Part shown: piece by piece, positions 52,701 to 64,000 of the stretch
Numbering within the stretch: position 1 is the first letter of the stretch
How the letters are laid out: each line of letters opens with the position of its first letter
DNA from: Arenicola marina
Lineage: Eukaryota > Annelida > Polychaeta > Arenicolidae
Length of the DNA stretch: 64,000 nt
Assembly: GCA_964019135.1 (NCBI GenBank)
Contig: OZ025263.1
Span: forward strand, 20,189,123-20,253,122
Direction: 5' to 3'
Position numbers and translations under genes: made by a program
Notes under the pieces: model-generated
The model's database searches: none
Told to the model about the DNA's origin: nothing
What the model saw: the letters and a program-made list of their open reading frames with translations, nothing else

Positions 52701-54640
52701 AACTCGTCAATTCGCGAGATGCGGTTGTTAACAATGTTCGGAACCTTGCATAGGTCTCAGCTATCTCCGGTCACTGTGGAGTGCAGTTCTGCCCTGGAAT
52801 CGTGGAAGGCGAGGGCTGTGGTAGTGGTTACAACTTGACCCATCAGTCGTCATAGGAATGATGAGTCCTATCAGAGCGATGACCAGTTCATGGAGTGGAC
52901 AAACAGACGGACAGACAGGGAGGGGACTGTCCGCAGATATGTGACGGATCGGTGTGACTTCTCTTTGGGCTGCAGGGAGTGTGGGTGTTGGTGGTTGGTG
53001 TTTGCGTGGGAGCCCCTACCTGTGCTGACCTTGAGTGTGGGGTGGCTGGGTGTCACTGTGTGGGTGGCTATGTCAGGAGGGGGGGGGGGGGGGTGGCGGC
53101 CACAACACTAGGGTGAGGGATATAGATACGCTGTTTGTTTGGTGCCCTCCCAACCCCCCAACCCCCCGACCTCGGGGTTTAATGGGCAGCGAGACCGTCA
53201 CACCCCCTCCAGGCAAGATGACCACCACTCACTCATTTCACTCACTCCTCAGGCATCTTCGCGTCACGTGGGCCGTGCGAGTCATGACGTCACGCGAGTG
53301 TCGATTTCGTCGCTGGCTCACGTGCGGTTTCCGTGTGGAAATATACATGTAAACGAATACCTGCTAAAAATATGCAGTCACAAATCTACACGCATATATA
53401 TATATATGTATAACATTAACATCGTGGAAGGACATGTAACTGCACACTGTGAAATATGACACATTAATTCCGCCAGGCATACCTCCCTTCGAGCGGAGTG
53501 TTTTTGGCAGCAAAATATAACCCTTCTCTGCTTGTGGTGTTATAAACATAACAAGGTCCCCGAGTTGGGTTGTGTGGGAGGCGTCGCCTGGTATAATTGG
53601 ATATAGAGTAGGAGGTTCTGGCTTGAACTATCTTGGCCATGGACGCCATATGCGGCCAACAATATTGTGTTTGGACGACCAGACAAACCAGCTGTTACAA
53701 ACAACGCTAGTAACTTTCATCGTTGGCATAACCCAGGTAAGAGGACTGCTGTGATGGAATTCTATATATATTGTCATTAATGTAGCTTAATTTGAATGAT
53801 CATTTCGGTCTAGGAATTGGCTGTGATGGCGTTGTGTTGGGGATCAGTGGATTGATCCCAGCACCGTTGTGTGTTTCAAACATAGCTGCATTGTCCGGGA
53901 AATATATGTGTTTCTTATGGAAACTTTCACGAGTGCAGTCGTTTAGTGCATGAACTGTTATTATTGTTTCTTTACCAGGTACTGTAGCTATCGAGAGAAA
54001 TCGACAGTTACGTGAAGCAAACACACACTAAGAGGTTAAAGAAGATTCTCTTGACAGAATTAACTCGGGTAGATGTATATAGCGACTGTAAACGTATGAT
54101 GCATCCTTGTATGACCTTCGCCACTTCCTCGCCTCTTACCCAACCGTCCAACAACCCCACCTCTCCCCACCGCGCCCCATCCACAAAGCCCACCCCACCG
54201 CACCCCACCCCTGGGACCCACCCCTGGGGCGCACCCCACAGCACCCTGTCCCACCCCACCCCTGGGGCCCACCCTCTATGTACACACCCTCTTAGCGTGG
54301 GTCTAAAAATTGCGAAATCACACATCGCAACAGGTGGGTGGACATTGAGAATGGGTGGGTTGGGGTTTGGCGGATGGGGGGGTGGGGTAGGAGTGCCAGG
54401 GAGGTGGGAGGGATACTTTGGTCGCTCTTTGCTCTTTTCGCCCAAGGTCAGCCCTAATTGACCGCCGCCGTGATGCGCTAGCTGGTCACGATGGCGACCA
54501 CCCGGGTCAAATATTGGCGCCATGTTTGCGCAGGGCGGATGTGGCGCGGGGGGTTATGGGAAGGTAAATAAACCCCCACATCCTTCAACTGTCAGTCAAT
54601 TGACAGTGATCCGATGTCCATAAATGGCGTAAAGAAAGTA
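52700..54640. other. Single-copy and GC-rich stretch, no supported exon
   Basis: G-run at 53079; (AT)n at 53392; C-rich, CCCACCCC-type words at 54130-54280. The frames at 54008-54523 on both strands follow the C-rich composition. Confidence 0.4.
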
Positions 54641-54819
54641 CCCTTTTTTGTGTACACATATAACTTACAGCTGTTTTCTGCTGCAGAGCTGGTTTTCACA
54701 GGATTATGTCAGGGTGGAGGGGAGTGGGCGGGGGCGGGGGCGGGGCAGTCCTAGGCTTGCTACTAACTGGCTGTGTGGGTGGCCAAGGTCCTGGGGGTGC
54801 AACTGGCAACAGGTGCACC

Positions 54820-54990
54820 TCCCCGCCCCACACGCATCCACCCCCCCACACACACCCACACCCTCCACCCCCCCCCCCCACACCCACACCCTCCACCCCC
54901 CCTCCACCCCACACACACACGCCCCCCCCCCCACCCCCACCCCACACACACACGCCCCCCCCCACCCCACACACACACCCACATACATCC
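54820..54990. repeat. C/CA-rich simple repeat (CACACCCACACCCTCCACCCC)
   Basis: Runs of C interleaved with CACACACACAC over 170 bases. All His/Pro/Thr and Gly/Val/Cys frames here are by-products. Confidence 0.9.
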
Positions 54991-55239
54991 TTGCCGCGTG
55001 TGGGGCCCACGAAAACAGACGTTTTCGTTCCTCACCAGAAGACCTTATTGGTTCGCTTTTACAATGGAGTAGGGAATGACCCTCGGGACATGGCTCCTCT
55101 CCTATCTAAACTCACGCGGTTTGACGTAGAATTGCGCTGAATTGATATTACCCCCCACCGCCGGTCCCATCCGAAGTCCGTCCTAGGCACCAAGCCCAGA
55201 TAAAACACTTGGGGAGTGGCAGGGGTTGGGTGAAGGGAT

Positions 55240-55560
55240 TGGGGGGGGGGGGTGGAACTGAGTGACTTGGGCTGCCTCAATGATAGACAGGATTCGTAGA
55301 AAGTTGACCATATCATAAATAACTATCGATGCTGTTTATCAATGTAATAAATTGATGCTAAATGAGACCTTCGATACAGTGGACAAATCCCACATGGGGG
55401 GGGGGGGGGGGCTGGGGTAAAGATGTGGGGGATACGTTGTGGGGGGGGGGGAGGGGTAGTATTCCAACCATGTTCTTTAGTATTTTATATCCGTCGAAAG
55501 ATGGGGGGGGGGGGGTGCAATATGCCGAATGGGGGGGGGGGGGCGTCGTACCAACAAAGG
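55240..55560. repeat. Cluster of G homopolymers
   Basis: Five G-runs of 9-17 bases (55238, 55397, 55439, 55504, 55530). Potential quadruplex-forming. Confidence 0.8.
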
Positions 55561-56287
55561 CACAACAAGAGGAAGGTCAAAACACACAAACAGCTTTGTT
55601 GTGGGCCGAGTGGCTGACCTCGTAAACAAGTGAGTTTCATGGCGGTAAGAATAGGGGCCTAGGGGGAGACGGGGTGGGGGCGGGGCCGAGAGGAGGTGGG
55701 GTCACTGGCTCCGATATGAATTCTGATCAAAGTGTGCCGCCTCCATCCGCCGCCCGCCATATGCACTAATCACAATGTTCTTGAAGAAGGTACGCGGGTA
55801 GGGGTGAGGATATGCAGGTTAAACAGGTACTCACTCCTGGGTGCAGCCCTGTATGGGTGACTAAAAGGGAATGCGCCCAACCCAACACCGTTGTTCGGCG
55901 AGTGGTGGGGGGGGGGGGTGTATAGAAAGGTACTCTCGGCTCTACCGAAATCCTGTCATTAATTATGTCATCTGAGTCTTATCGCATCACTTTCTTAAGT
56001 CGCGAGAGAACTACTTCTTGTGCCTCGTGACGCCTTGATATATTAATGCCCGTCTTGGGTTTCGTGAAGTATGTCGAGTCTCCTAGATCAAGCCGCATAT
56101 CCCATGATGCACCGTGGTGGTGTCGGAAGGAAATGGTTTACCCTGGTTTCCAGATCTGTGGGTGTGATACTATTATTTTCTTGGTTCCCGGCCCTGTCCC
56201 CTGTGACGCTATGGTTGTATTGTAGAGTGTCTTTGTTGCAGTCACGTGGTCCTCAATGGGTCTCGAGTAAGACCCGCCGCGTCCTAT

Positions 56288-56408
56288 CTATGGGTGTTAC
56301 ACATGGGTGTTACACATGGGTGTAACACATGGGTGTAACACATGGGTGTAACACATGGGTGTTACACATGGGTGTTACACATGGTGTTACATATGGTGTT
56401 ACACCTCG
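56288..56408. repeat. 13-bp minisatellite GGGTGTTACACAT (about 9 units)
   Basis: GGGTGTTACACAT and GGGTGTAACACAT alternate. Each contains the near-palindrome GTGT(A/T)ACAC. Confidence 0.95.
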
Positions 56409-56734
56409 TGCATGTCTTGCACAACGTGATTTCTGGTTCACGGTGTTTGCACGCCCTTTTATACAGGTTGATAAAAAAACTGCATTAACTTTTAAGTTTT
56501 TCTTTCACGCCCTGGTATCGTTGAATTGGAATTACTTTTTATGCTCTGTGCTGTGCTGTCCGCAGCAGTAGGGTTAGACCTGGGTGCACTGGCCACGTAA
56601 AGGGGGCCTAGTCAAGTAGTTGGTGGGGGTCATCCAGTACCAAGCAGAAATAGGGTTTTCTTGTATACAACCTCTTGATTTAAAGCTTGCGCTGTAGTAT
56701 TCTGTGTCTAATTTATTTGCATATTGGCGAAGAT

Positions 56735-56890
56735 ATTGTGATATTGTTGGCCTGTTGTGTGCCCATGAAGTCTTGAGCTGGGCTAATGAAGCTCCCGGGA
56801 TAATTATGAAAACGTGCTCCAGACGCAGGGTCCGGGGCGCGAACCCACGACCTGTTGATCCAGCCTGGGCTTTTTAAGAACATCTCTTGC
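56735..56890 (-). mobile_element. tRNA-derived SINE, minus orientation
   Basis: Minus strand: AGCCCAGGCTGGATCAACAG, GTCGTGGGTTCGCGCCCCGG, ACCCTGCGTCTGGAGCACGT then ...GCCCAGCTCAAGACTTCATG, GGCACACAACAGGCC. Box B is intact. Confidence 0.65.
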
Positions 56891-56958
56891 AGACAACAGA
56901 TATGCCAGGCTGCGTGTATTTTTAGATGGAAGACGCAGGTATACTGGTGTCCTTGTAG

Positions 56959-57051
56959 TCGGCAGCCCCCCCGTCGGTCCGCCACCTATGGTCCGTGGTC
57001 ACGGCTCACCCCTGGCGAGACCTACACATTCTGCTACACTTTCTCTCCGGA
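56959..57051 (+). CDS. Candidate CLASP linker exon 2 (weak)
   Basis: CCTTGTAG precedes 93 nt ending in CGGA|GTGAGT. Entered in phase 1 it is open and leaves in phase 1: VGSPPVGPPPMVRGHGSPLA then RPTHSATLSLR. Ser/Pro/Arg-rich sequence is what the CLASP linker after TOG1 looks like. The acceptor is weak and lies beside a SINE, so exonisation of repeat-adjacent DNA or chance is possible. Confidence 0.22.
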
Positions 57052-57539
57052 GTGAGTAATTGAGTGTGTACTTAAGACCGAGTTGGCGGTTGGGTTAAAT
57101 ATTTAGACATGACTTGCGATTGATATTGGACAGTGGGGGCCAATAGTGTGTGCGGCATGGAGAGGAAGGTGGGGGGGGGGGGTAGAGAGGGAGGGGTGGA
57201 GGGGGGCTAAGGTGGACATTCCGCTGCTCTTTAAGACGATGGACTCGCTCTGTCGAGGTGTTGGGTGAGTGGTTGTATCTGGAGTTGGGCTTGCTTAGAT
57301 GTGGTATTCTTGGGCTGAGGTTATTTGATGAGACATGGACATGAAAACTAACCCGTTTGGATAATTATGATTTGCGTTGAGAACGCATGAACTTAAATTA
57401 CGATCTCCATAATAAGGATAATGATTTTTAAATATCTGGCGTAAGGGGTACTTTTAGAGCAGTAACCGAACTGTTCCAACAGTAACAAACTGATCCAATA
57501 GTTGCCAAACTATTACAACAGTCACAATAGGATGGGATT

Positions 57540-57730
57540 GGATGAAGCATACCCCAGGCGCAGGGGCCACCGCGCGAACCCACGACCTGTTGATCTGCTC
57601 TTGGCTCTTCAAGAAATCTCCTACAGACATCAGAGATGAGGCTTGGTACAATTTTAGATGGAAGGCGCAGAGCATGAATCCACGACCTGTTGATCAGTTA
57701 CACCACTTTTGCAACGGCAACGTCCTCCAA
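57540..57730 (-). mobile_element. tRNA-derived SINE, minus orientation, two box B words
   Basis: Minus strand has CAACAGGTCGTGGGTTCGCG near 57585 and CAACAGGTCGTGGATTCATG near 57680, each preceded by a GATC. This suggests a tandem or nested pair of heads of the same family as 56735-56890. Confidence 0.6.
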
Positions 57731-57899
57731 AGTCCCCGCTATCCGCAGGTATCTGGTCCTGTGCTGGAGGTCTCTGTGAGGCGTGACGGCGAGTCCTCGG
57801 GGTGGCTGGTAGCTTGTTCCACGCTGGGCGCCACTTCCCCACAGCGTGAGGTCGGACAACACTGGATTGGACGCGCGCCGGATATCACGTGTTACCAGA

Positions 57900-59500
57900 T
57901 GGCCTGCTGGGTAATGCCCCTGTAGATTCCCCCCCCCCCCTCCGGCTGTGATGGGATTAGCACGGCGTGCGGTATCTCTCAGCATCACCCAGACAGTACT
58001 AACCCTGGCTGACCCCGGGTGTCGCAATGAATACGGTGTGGACGCCGACAGGTAGTCTGCTCTCAGGACGACTGCCAGATCAGATCAACTTAATTAACTA
58101 ATCCTCGGATGTATTTTTGTGGGCTTTTTTAAGTAGTCTCTGTTGTCATACTCCCAACTTTTCGCTCGCCCTGGTCGTGGTAGACGTCTGGGATTATTAA
58201 TAAGCACACTTTTCACTCAGCCGGGATATGAGGTTCCGTGAATTGTTTTCTCCCCGTCCTCCCTCTATTAATCCCAAGTTGATGTCACAAGTTATGACTT
58301 GTCGCACCGACCGCCGCTTCATCCCACATTGCCTAGACAAGTCTTCTGCTGCTCTCGCCCATTATGATATGTTCATTATGGGGCCGCGTTGGATGCGGAT
58401 CTCTGCCGCTCGCCTATTATGATATGTTATATGGGGGACGCGTGAGATCCGGATCTCTCCCGCCGCTCCTGATTTATATTCTCCGCGTGGAGGCGTAGGC
58501 ATATAATTCAGAGGTCAAGGTCGTCTGGATCAGTAGATTCATCGTGGGGATGAAGGACGCGAAGGACTCCGTAGAGCCGCCCAGGCATGCCGGACGAACA
58601 CAGCTGACTATTTCTGGATCCAGTAAGCTGTATCCTGAATTCTGGATACGCTTGACGTCCTGACAGGTGGCGCATTTTTCTTTTTCCTCCCTCCATCTGG
58701 ATTTGCAACACTTGAGGTCGACCAATAAAAAATGTTCTTGACGCGTCCGGATTCGTTGAGCGTGTACCCCGGGTTGCAATAGTGAGTGTACGCTGTAGGA
58801 GAGGGGTGGAGTAGGGGGTGGCAGTGGCGGAGATCCATAAAAGAAAGAAAAAAACAACACTTTAATGCACAATTGGGTTCCAAGCCATTAGACTGGGCGA
58901 ATACAGGATTTGCCTCTTCCGGATTTTTGGCGAGCCGCGCTTCAGCACTGTGCCGGAACATGTTGTTAAGTTTCTTTATGAAGTTTCGATCGGAATGTCT
59001 TTCTTTCTGACCGTCTGGCCGCTGGCGTCTGGATCAGCGTGGCGGCCCCGCGCGTAGTGTGGGGCGGGGTGGGAGGAGCAATCTGGACTCAGTGGCACCG
59101 CCCGCCACACACAAAGGAGTCGCGTAAATAACTAATGGTAGAGTTGGTTGGTTAATGCCGCCGGCGGCCTCCGTCTCCCCCCCCCCCCTCCACACTCCCC
59201 CTGCCCCACCGTCTCCCTCCCCCTGCCCCACCGTCTCCCTCCCCCCCCCCCCCCACTCCCCCTGCCCCCCCAGCCCTGAGAAGGCTGGCGGTACATGTAC
59301 TACGTGGATGGAGTTTTGTGAGTGTTGTGGCCGCGCTGGGGTCTGCGTTGGAATCTGCACGGCTGGCAGGCTGGGAGGCTGGCTGCCTGGTACCTGATGC
59401 TGCTGTTACTGCCTTGGCTGCCTTGTTGCGAATCCCGACGTAAGTCTCTACGCCGTGCAGTTGGCGACCTCGGCGTCAGGCGACCGAAGGCGTCCCGCCT
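57900..59500. other. Intronic stretch, no supported exon
   Basis: Two similar ~60-base phrases at 58365-58460 (CATTATGATATGTTCATTAT, GGGGCCGCGTTGGATGCGGA) form a short imperfect duplication. A CTCF-like word GACAGGTGGCGCA lies at 58662-58674. A C-rich patch with a repeated CCGTCTCCCTCCCCCTGCCC is at 59175-59275. Confidence 0.4.
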
Positions 59501-59509
59501 TTGTCTGGA

Positions 59510-59890
59510 GGCGTACAGCGTACCAAAACGCCAGCATACCGGCGTACGGGCGTAACGGCGTACAGGCGTACCGGCGTAGGGCGTACCGGCGTACAAACGC
59601 GGCCAGCGTACAGCGTACCAACGCGCTAGCGTACCAACGCGCCAGCGTACCAACGCGCCAGCGTACCAACGCGCCAGCGTACCAACGCGCCAGTGTACGG
59701 GCGTACCGACGTACCGGCGTACGGACGTACCGGCGTACGGGGGTAGGGCGCACCGGCTTACAAACGCGCCAGCGTACCAGCGTACAGTGTACCAGTGTAA
59801 CAGCGTACCGTCCTACCAGCATACCGTGTACCAGCCTCCCAGCGTTGCGTAGCAGCCTCCCAGCGTGTACCAGCGTTGCAAACGCGAATC
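59510..59890. repeat. ~18-bp minisatellite GCGTACCAACGCGCCA
   Basis: Units built on CGTAC(C/G)(A/G) with insertions; the middle (59625-59700) is regular (CAGCGTACCAACGCGC) and the flanks are degenerate (GGCGTACGGGCGTAC). Arg/Tyr/Thr-rich frames on both strands follow from it. Confidence 0.9.
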
Positions 59891-60385
59891 AACGTACCTT
59901 TCACCCAGAGGATTAAACACCTGGTCGTGTTGGATAACGAATAACCACCAAGTTTCGACGCCAATTCTAAAGGATTATATCATTCGTCTTGTTGGATAAC
60001 GAAATAGTTTCGAAGACTTTCGACTGGATTTCGAAGGGATAACCCATATAGCTACACTCGGATAACCTTTCGTGGTAAGTGGGGGTTAGTAGAACTTGGA
60101 AATGGCTTATGAATCATGGAAGTCCTGTCGACTTGCGGCGTATAGTGTTCACACCCGTCTGTCTGCTGGAGATAACGGGTAATTGCTGGTATCGTATGGT
60201 AGGTTGTTCGTTGGAGCTAGCGGCTCGACAGTTATGCTGGAAACACTGCTTGTGAAATGAAAAGGTCAGCAATAAGTCCTGTTGTCTGAGCGAACACTGG
60301 CGTAATGATGAAGCATCGGCGCTCTGCCTGCGAGCTCGATCAGTCCCACAATGCCGCTGGGTGCGTGTGTGTTATGGGTCCTGTG

Positions 60386-60569
60386 CAGGTGCGGATCCAG
60401 GGGGGGGGGGGACCGACCGGCCTCGCCCCCCCCCCCTTTAGGACCGAAATGTATATAATTTATACCATTTAACATATGAAAACCAAAACCGGCCCCCCTT
60501 TTCCAGCATATCTGGATCCGACCCTGAAACCTGCTCCCCCCCTATACAGATTTTCTGGATCCGCCCCTG
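60386..60569. mobile_element. 184-bp miniature inverted-repeat element
   Basis: CAGGTGCGGATCCAGG at the left end mirrors CTGGATCCGCCCCTG at the right end. The inside holds a second inverted pair (GGACCGACCGG / GGATCCGACCCTG) and G/C runs. The terminal word CAGGGGCGGATCCAG is common to many animal DNA-transposon-derived elements. No clear target duplication. Confidence 0.65.
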
Positions 60570-60571
60570 CT

Positions 60572-61732
60572 GTCTATGTTTGTATGTATAGACGACGTGG
60601 CTGGTCCATCCATTGTGGGTGCTGTGTATGTATGTGTGTATAGGCCACGTGGCGGGTCCCATTGTGGGTTCTGTGTGTGTATGTGAGTATAGACCACGTG
60701 GCGGGTCCCATTGTGGGTGCTGTGTATGTATGTGTGTATAGACCACGTGGCGGGTCCCATCCATTGTGGGTGCTGTGTATGTATGTGTGTATAGACCACG
60801 TGGCGGGTCCCATCCATTGTGGGTGCTGTGTATGTATGTGTGTATAGACCACGTGGCGGGTCCCATCCATTGTGGGTGCTGTGTATGTATGTGTGTATAG
60901 ACCACGTTGCGGGTCCCATTGTGGGTTCTGTGTGTGTATGTGTGTATAGACCACGTGGCTGGTCCATCCATTGTGGGTGCTGTGTATGTATGTGTGTATA
61001 GACCACGTGGCGGGTCCCATCCATTGTGGGTGCTGTGTATGTATGTGAGTATAGACCACGTGGCGGGTCCCATCCATGGTGGGTGCTGTGTATGTATGTG
61101 TGTATAGACCACGTGGATTGTCCATCCATTGTGGGTGCTGTGTATGTATGTGTGTATAGACCACGTGGCTGGTCCATCCATAGTGGGTGCTGTGTGTGTA
61201 TGTGAGTATAGACCACGTGGCGGGTCCCATCCATTGTGGGTGCTGTGTATGTATGTGTGTATAGACCACGTGGCTGGTCCCATCCATTGTGGGTGCTGTG
61301 TATGTATGTGTGTATAGACCACGTGGCTGGTCCATCCATAGTGGGTGCTGTGTGTGTATGTGTGTATAGACCACGTGGCGGGTCCCATCCATAGTAAGTT
61401 CTGTGTATGTATATGTGTATAGACCACGTGGCGGGTCCTATCCATTGTGGGTGCTGTGTAGGTATGTGTGTATAGACCACGTGGCGGGTCCCATCCATTG
61501 TGGGTGCTGTGTATGTATGTGTGTATAGACCACGTTACGGGTCCCATTGTGGGTTCTGTGTGTGTATGTGTGTATAGACCACGTGGCTGGTCCATCCATT
61601 GTGGGTGCTGTGTATGTATGTGTGTATAGACCACGTGGCTGGTTCATCCATAGTGGGTGCTGTGTGTGTATGTGTGTATAGACCACGTGGCGGGTCCCAT
61701 CCATTGTGGGTGCTGTGTAAGTGTGTTTTAGC
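60572..61732. repeat. 53-bp minisatellite with E-box CACGTG (about 22 units)
   Basis: GACCACGTGGCGGGTCCCAT, CCATTGTGGGTGCTGTGTAT, GTATGTGTGTATA repeats about 22 times; some units lack CATC (49 bp). About 19 units keep CCACGTGG, two have CACGTT. Three minus-strand frames stay open (up to 398 codons; THIHTQHPQWMG..., HSTHNGWDPPRG...) because the 53-bp unit has no stop on that strand. I see no evidence of translation. Confidence 0.97.
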
Positions 61733-61734
61733 TA

Positions 61735-63340
61735 CAAGGTCGGTTACAAATGTGCGTTCCGCCGTCGCCTTCTCGTCAGCCCCCCCCCCCCCCCGCCACT
61801 GGGCCCCCAATGTCTTTCACTCTGATGCTGGAGAGTGGTGGGTAGAAGCAGGTTACAGGGCCTGACCCAGAAGGCCGCCCACTGACTGCTCACAGTGGAT
61901 GTAACAGGCGTTAAGAAGCGTTGAAACGACACCAGTTTTATTACATTATACCTTCCCCGCGGTCAACGCCGTGCCAAACTATATAATACACATTCGGAAT
62001 GCCGTCGCCCGTTTTTGCTTGCTTTCATGGCGCATAATTTATATTACCGGCATGCCGACGTTTGCAAGAAAAGCCTACCTGTTGTGGCTTTGATCTGGCA
62101 CCTACTGTATCACGGGGGCAATTTTTCTGCGAACCGCAAACTGATATAAGTCGGTCGTTGTTGGTTTATGCCAGGGTCGTCTTTTCTTCTTTCGGTTCGT
62201 GGTGTCCGTAGTTTAGTGACCTCCGCCCCAGTGCAGATGGCGGGCGCCAAGAAGCGACTCTCGACTCTGAGGAGGCCGGGTCGACACTTCTGTGGCTGGG
62301 GATCTCAATGAGTGTCATGACGCATTGGTGAAGAAGCCACAATCAGGAATGCCCACGCAAACATTACATAAGTGCAAGAGGACCTGTTTTTTTTTAAGGG
62401 TTTTGTTTAGTTTAGTTTCCGTTTTTGGTTTGTATTGAACCATGACGGTCGCAGTGGCGACATCGATCGTTTTGCGGGTGTTGTATGGTGTATGTATAAT
62501 GTCCGCCCTATTTAACGGGCGTTTTTTTATCTCAGTACCTTTGTGGCCGTGACGATTGCGGGGAACGGGGTAAGGGGATTAGTGGTGTGCGGGAGGGGAG
62601 GGGAGGGGAGAGGCGGGACAGTGGGCGGGGGTCAATGCGCGTCCTCCAATGAGGACCCACCACACGGAATTTATCTAGAGCATAGGTGACATATTTGTCG
62701 AGGCCCGCCGCCTGCCGTTGAAGAGCGACACTGAATACCTGGGGTGAGTAACGTGTTTGACGGCCGCTGCGGCTCAGTAGAAAGTACATGGCTTAGTGAG
62801 GGAGGGAGGGGGGGGGGGAGAGGTTAAGAGTCAGCCGTGACCCCATTTCCGTATAGAGCTCTCGAAAAGTAAGTCAGCCAAAGGACTTATAGGGAAAAAA
62901 ATTTGAAAGAAGGTCGCATAAATCAAGGCTGCGGGATGAAGCAGACGACATTTGTCTCTTGTTCCCGCGCTTTCGCGCGGAGCCGCTCTATCGACCCACC
63001 ACCGCGGTGTGGCGTCTCCCCGCCTATACCCTGGTGTCCACCCCGCACCTCTCCTTGTATGACCATCTACAGAATGGTCCAGAGAATGTCGGCACGTGCC
63101 CTTTCTCGTTGACTTAATGCACATAACGCGTGCCCATTACGGTTTGGGAAAGCCCAGGCTATAATTTGTGGGCCGTGGTATTTCTTCAATCGCGGAAAAA
63201 AATTGAATTTTAATTTAATGTTATAATTTGTTGCTACCTCCGATCGAACCAAAGAGATGTTAAGAATGGGATGTGTAAATAGATCCTTGATTGACATAGG
63301 CACTGCTGGGGGCTACCTTAAGTGGGTGGGGGGGGGGGGG
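61735..63340. other. Single-copy stretch, no supported exon
   Basis: C-run at 61780; GGGAGGGGAGGGGAGGGGAG purine tract at 62591; otherwise no exon, SINE or array recognised. Confidence 0.4.
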
Positions 63341-63515
63341 AACTTTAAGTCATGTGGTAAGCGAAATGAACGGCAGGCAGCATGGTCGTGGGTTCGAACC
63401 CTGGCGCCAGCATCGGGGGCAAGTTTTATCCTTTTCTATTGCCCCGGAAGATTCCTGAGACAATGTAGGCTTCAAGAGCAGCAAAAAGGGCGTAAAACGC
63501 TGAACCGTTCATAAA
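63340..63515 (+). mobile_element. tRNA-derived SINE family A, copy 8
   Basis: AGCATGGTCGTGGGTTCGAA then CCCTGGCGCCAGCATCGGGG gives box B. It ends TGTAGGCTTCAAGAGCAGCA then AAAAGGGCGTAAAACGCTGA, a diverged tail. A second box B-like word (GGAGGTTCGAATCCCC) at 63570 may start another copy. Confidence 0.65.
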
Positions 63516-64000
63516 TTTGTATTGCTGACCTCGGACCTGACATACAGTGGTGATCCACGAATCTCGTGTTGGAGGTTCGAATCCCCTCATCTTCAGGTTG
63601 TCTATCACTAAAACGCAAACACCAGCATTTTTTTAAGAATTTGATATAGAACGACTGCCTTTCTAGCTTTTCCCGAAGCGAACACTGGAAATCACGCCTT
63701 GTGTATATAAACTCCATGTCCTTTATTACAGAGTACGCAATATCAGGCCGTTGGTGACCCAAACCTAAGGTTTAGTAGGATGGGTCCGGTGGGTGGGTAG
63801 GGAGGGGTGGGGGAGGCAGGGTAAAGGCGAATCGCCACGTCGAGTGAAAGTCCGCCACGGGCCTGGCGGTCGCTGTGAGCTGGGGTTCTGCCGGGTCGCC
63901 TCCTTATACCACCATATCTTCGCGGCAGGCAGCTTGTCGCCCTTACCTTACCCACCCCGACCCCACACGTCAAGCAGACCAGTCAGTCACCGGGCTCGAC
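63516..64000. other. Window end, no recognised gene
   Basis: Short minus-strand frames (63472-63762 and 63743-63973) resemble nothing I know. No CLASP exon is seen. Confidence 0.4.

Larger units (their letters stand above)
46583..64000 (+). other. CLASP downstream intron(s), 17 kb with no certain exon
   Basis: No TOG2 sequence (for instance EEDFIKAFDDVP or its next helices) is seen on the + strand to the window end. The space is filled by minisatellites, SINEs, G/C-rich tracts and single-copy DNA. Only two weak phase-1 candidate exons are seen. Confidence 0.6.

Noticed and set aside
54660-54720. Exon-like start after CTGTTTTCTGCTGCAG (SWFSQDYVRVEGSG)
   Set aside because: Good acceptor but no donor before a G-rich tract, and no resemblance to the CLASP linker.
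60438-61634. 398-codon minus-strand frame, the longest in the window
   Set aside because: It runs through a 53-bp minisatellite that is open in three minus frames; the protein is the same repeat in each, with no start context or domain.
1-64000. LTR retroelements, Polintons or other virus-derived elements, and CRISPR arrays
   Set aside because: No paired long terminal repeats, gag/pol/integrase or capsid-like frames were recognised; the regular arrays have no spacer-like variable segments.

Overview
The window looks like nuclear DNA of a bilaterian animal, probably a marine invertebrate (a mollusc or amphioxus-like genome would fit; the species cannot be fixed from the sequence). The reasons are GT-AG spliced exons with very long introns, several families of tRNA-derived SINEs, a LINE endonuclease, foldback DNA elements, and an unusually heavy load of minisatellites and G/C homopolymers. 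Coding density is very low. Most open frames longer than 60 codons are chance frames or frames running through tandem repeats.

The one host gene identified with confidence is CLASP (cytoplasmic linker-associated protein, a microtubule plus-end rescue factor), on the + strand. Seven coding exons from 28195 to 46582 join in a consistent phase chain into 231 codons, covering the start codon and the whole N-terminal TOG1 domain. A 5'-UTR exon precedes the first coding exon, and a candidate promoter with first exon lies near 26445-26494. Intron 2 is 14.9 kb. No certain exon follows 46582, so the next intron probably exceeds 17 kb. Two phase-compatible but weak candidate exons (47901-47981 and 56959-57051) are listed separately.

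Left part (1-8.5 kb): an endonuclease-type LINE reads leftward off the window edge (622 to 1). Upstream of it on the same strand is a frame (1028-1549) whose second half resembles the IMPACT/UPF0029 domain. SINE copies follow. From 3.2 to 7.5 kb there is an unusual block of repeated mini-exons. Short symmetric phase-1 exons (63, 69 and 75 nt) encode Asp/Arg/Pro-rich peptides and keep clean AG/GT borders. They are interleaved with two arrays of a ~95-bp satellite and followed by three or four related candidate terminal exons. A 113-residue secreted-protein-like frame with one in-frame TGA and a poly(A) signal lies at 8105-8517.

Middle part (8.5-28 kb): a degenerate C-rich minisatellite carries a 420-bp element with long terminal inverted repeats and a likely 8-bp target duplication. 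Further on are a 571-bp foldback element, an array of ~190-bp inverted-repeat elements, A/T-rich tandem repeats and a dispersed family built on the word GTGAACTGGGAA.

Right part (28-64 kb, CLASP introns): tRNA-SINE copies and many minisatellites with units of 13, 19, 23, 37, 45, 53 and 91 bp. Two of these arrays (about 28 units at 37.5-38.6 kb and 5 units at 47.6-47.8 kb) repeat a word very close to the CTCF core motif. Another (60.57-61.73 kb) repeats the E-box palindrome CACGTG about 19 times. I saw no LTR retroelement, Polinton or CRISPR array and no convincing free-standing tRNA or rRNA gene.
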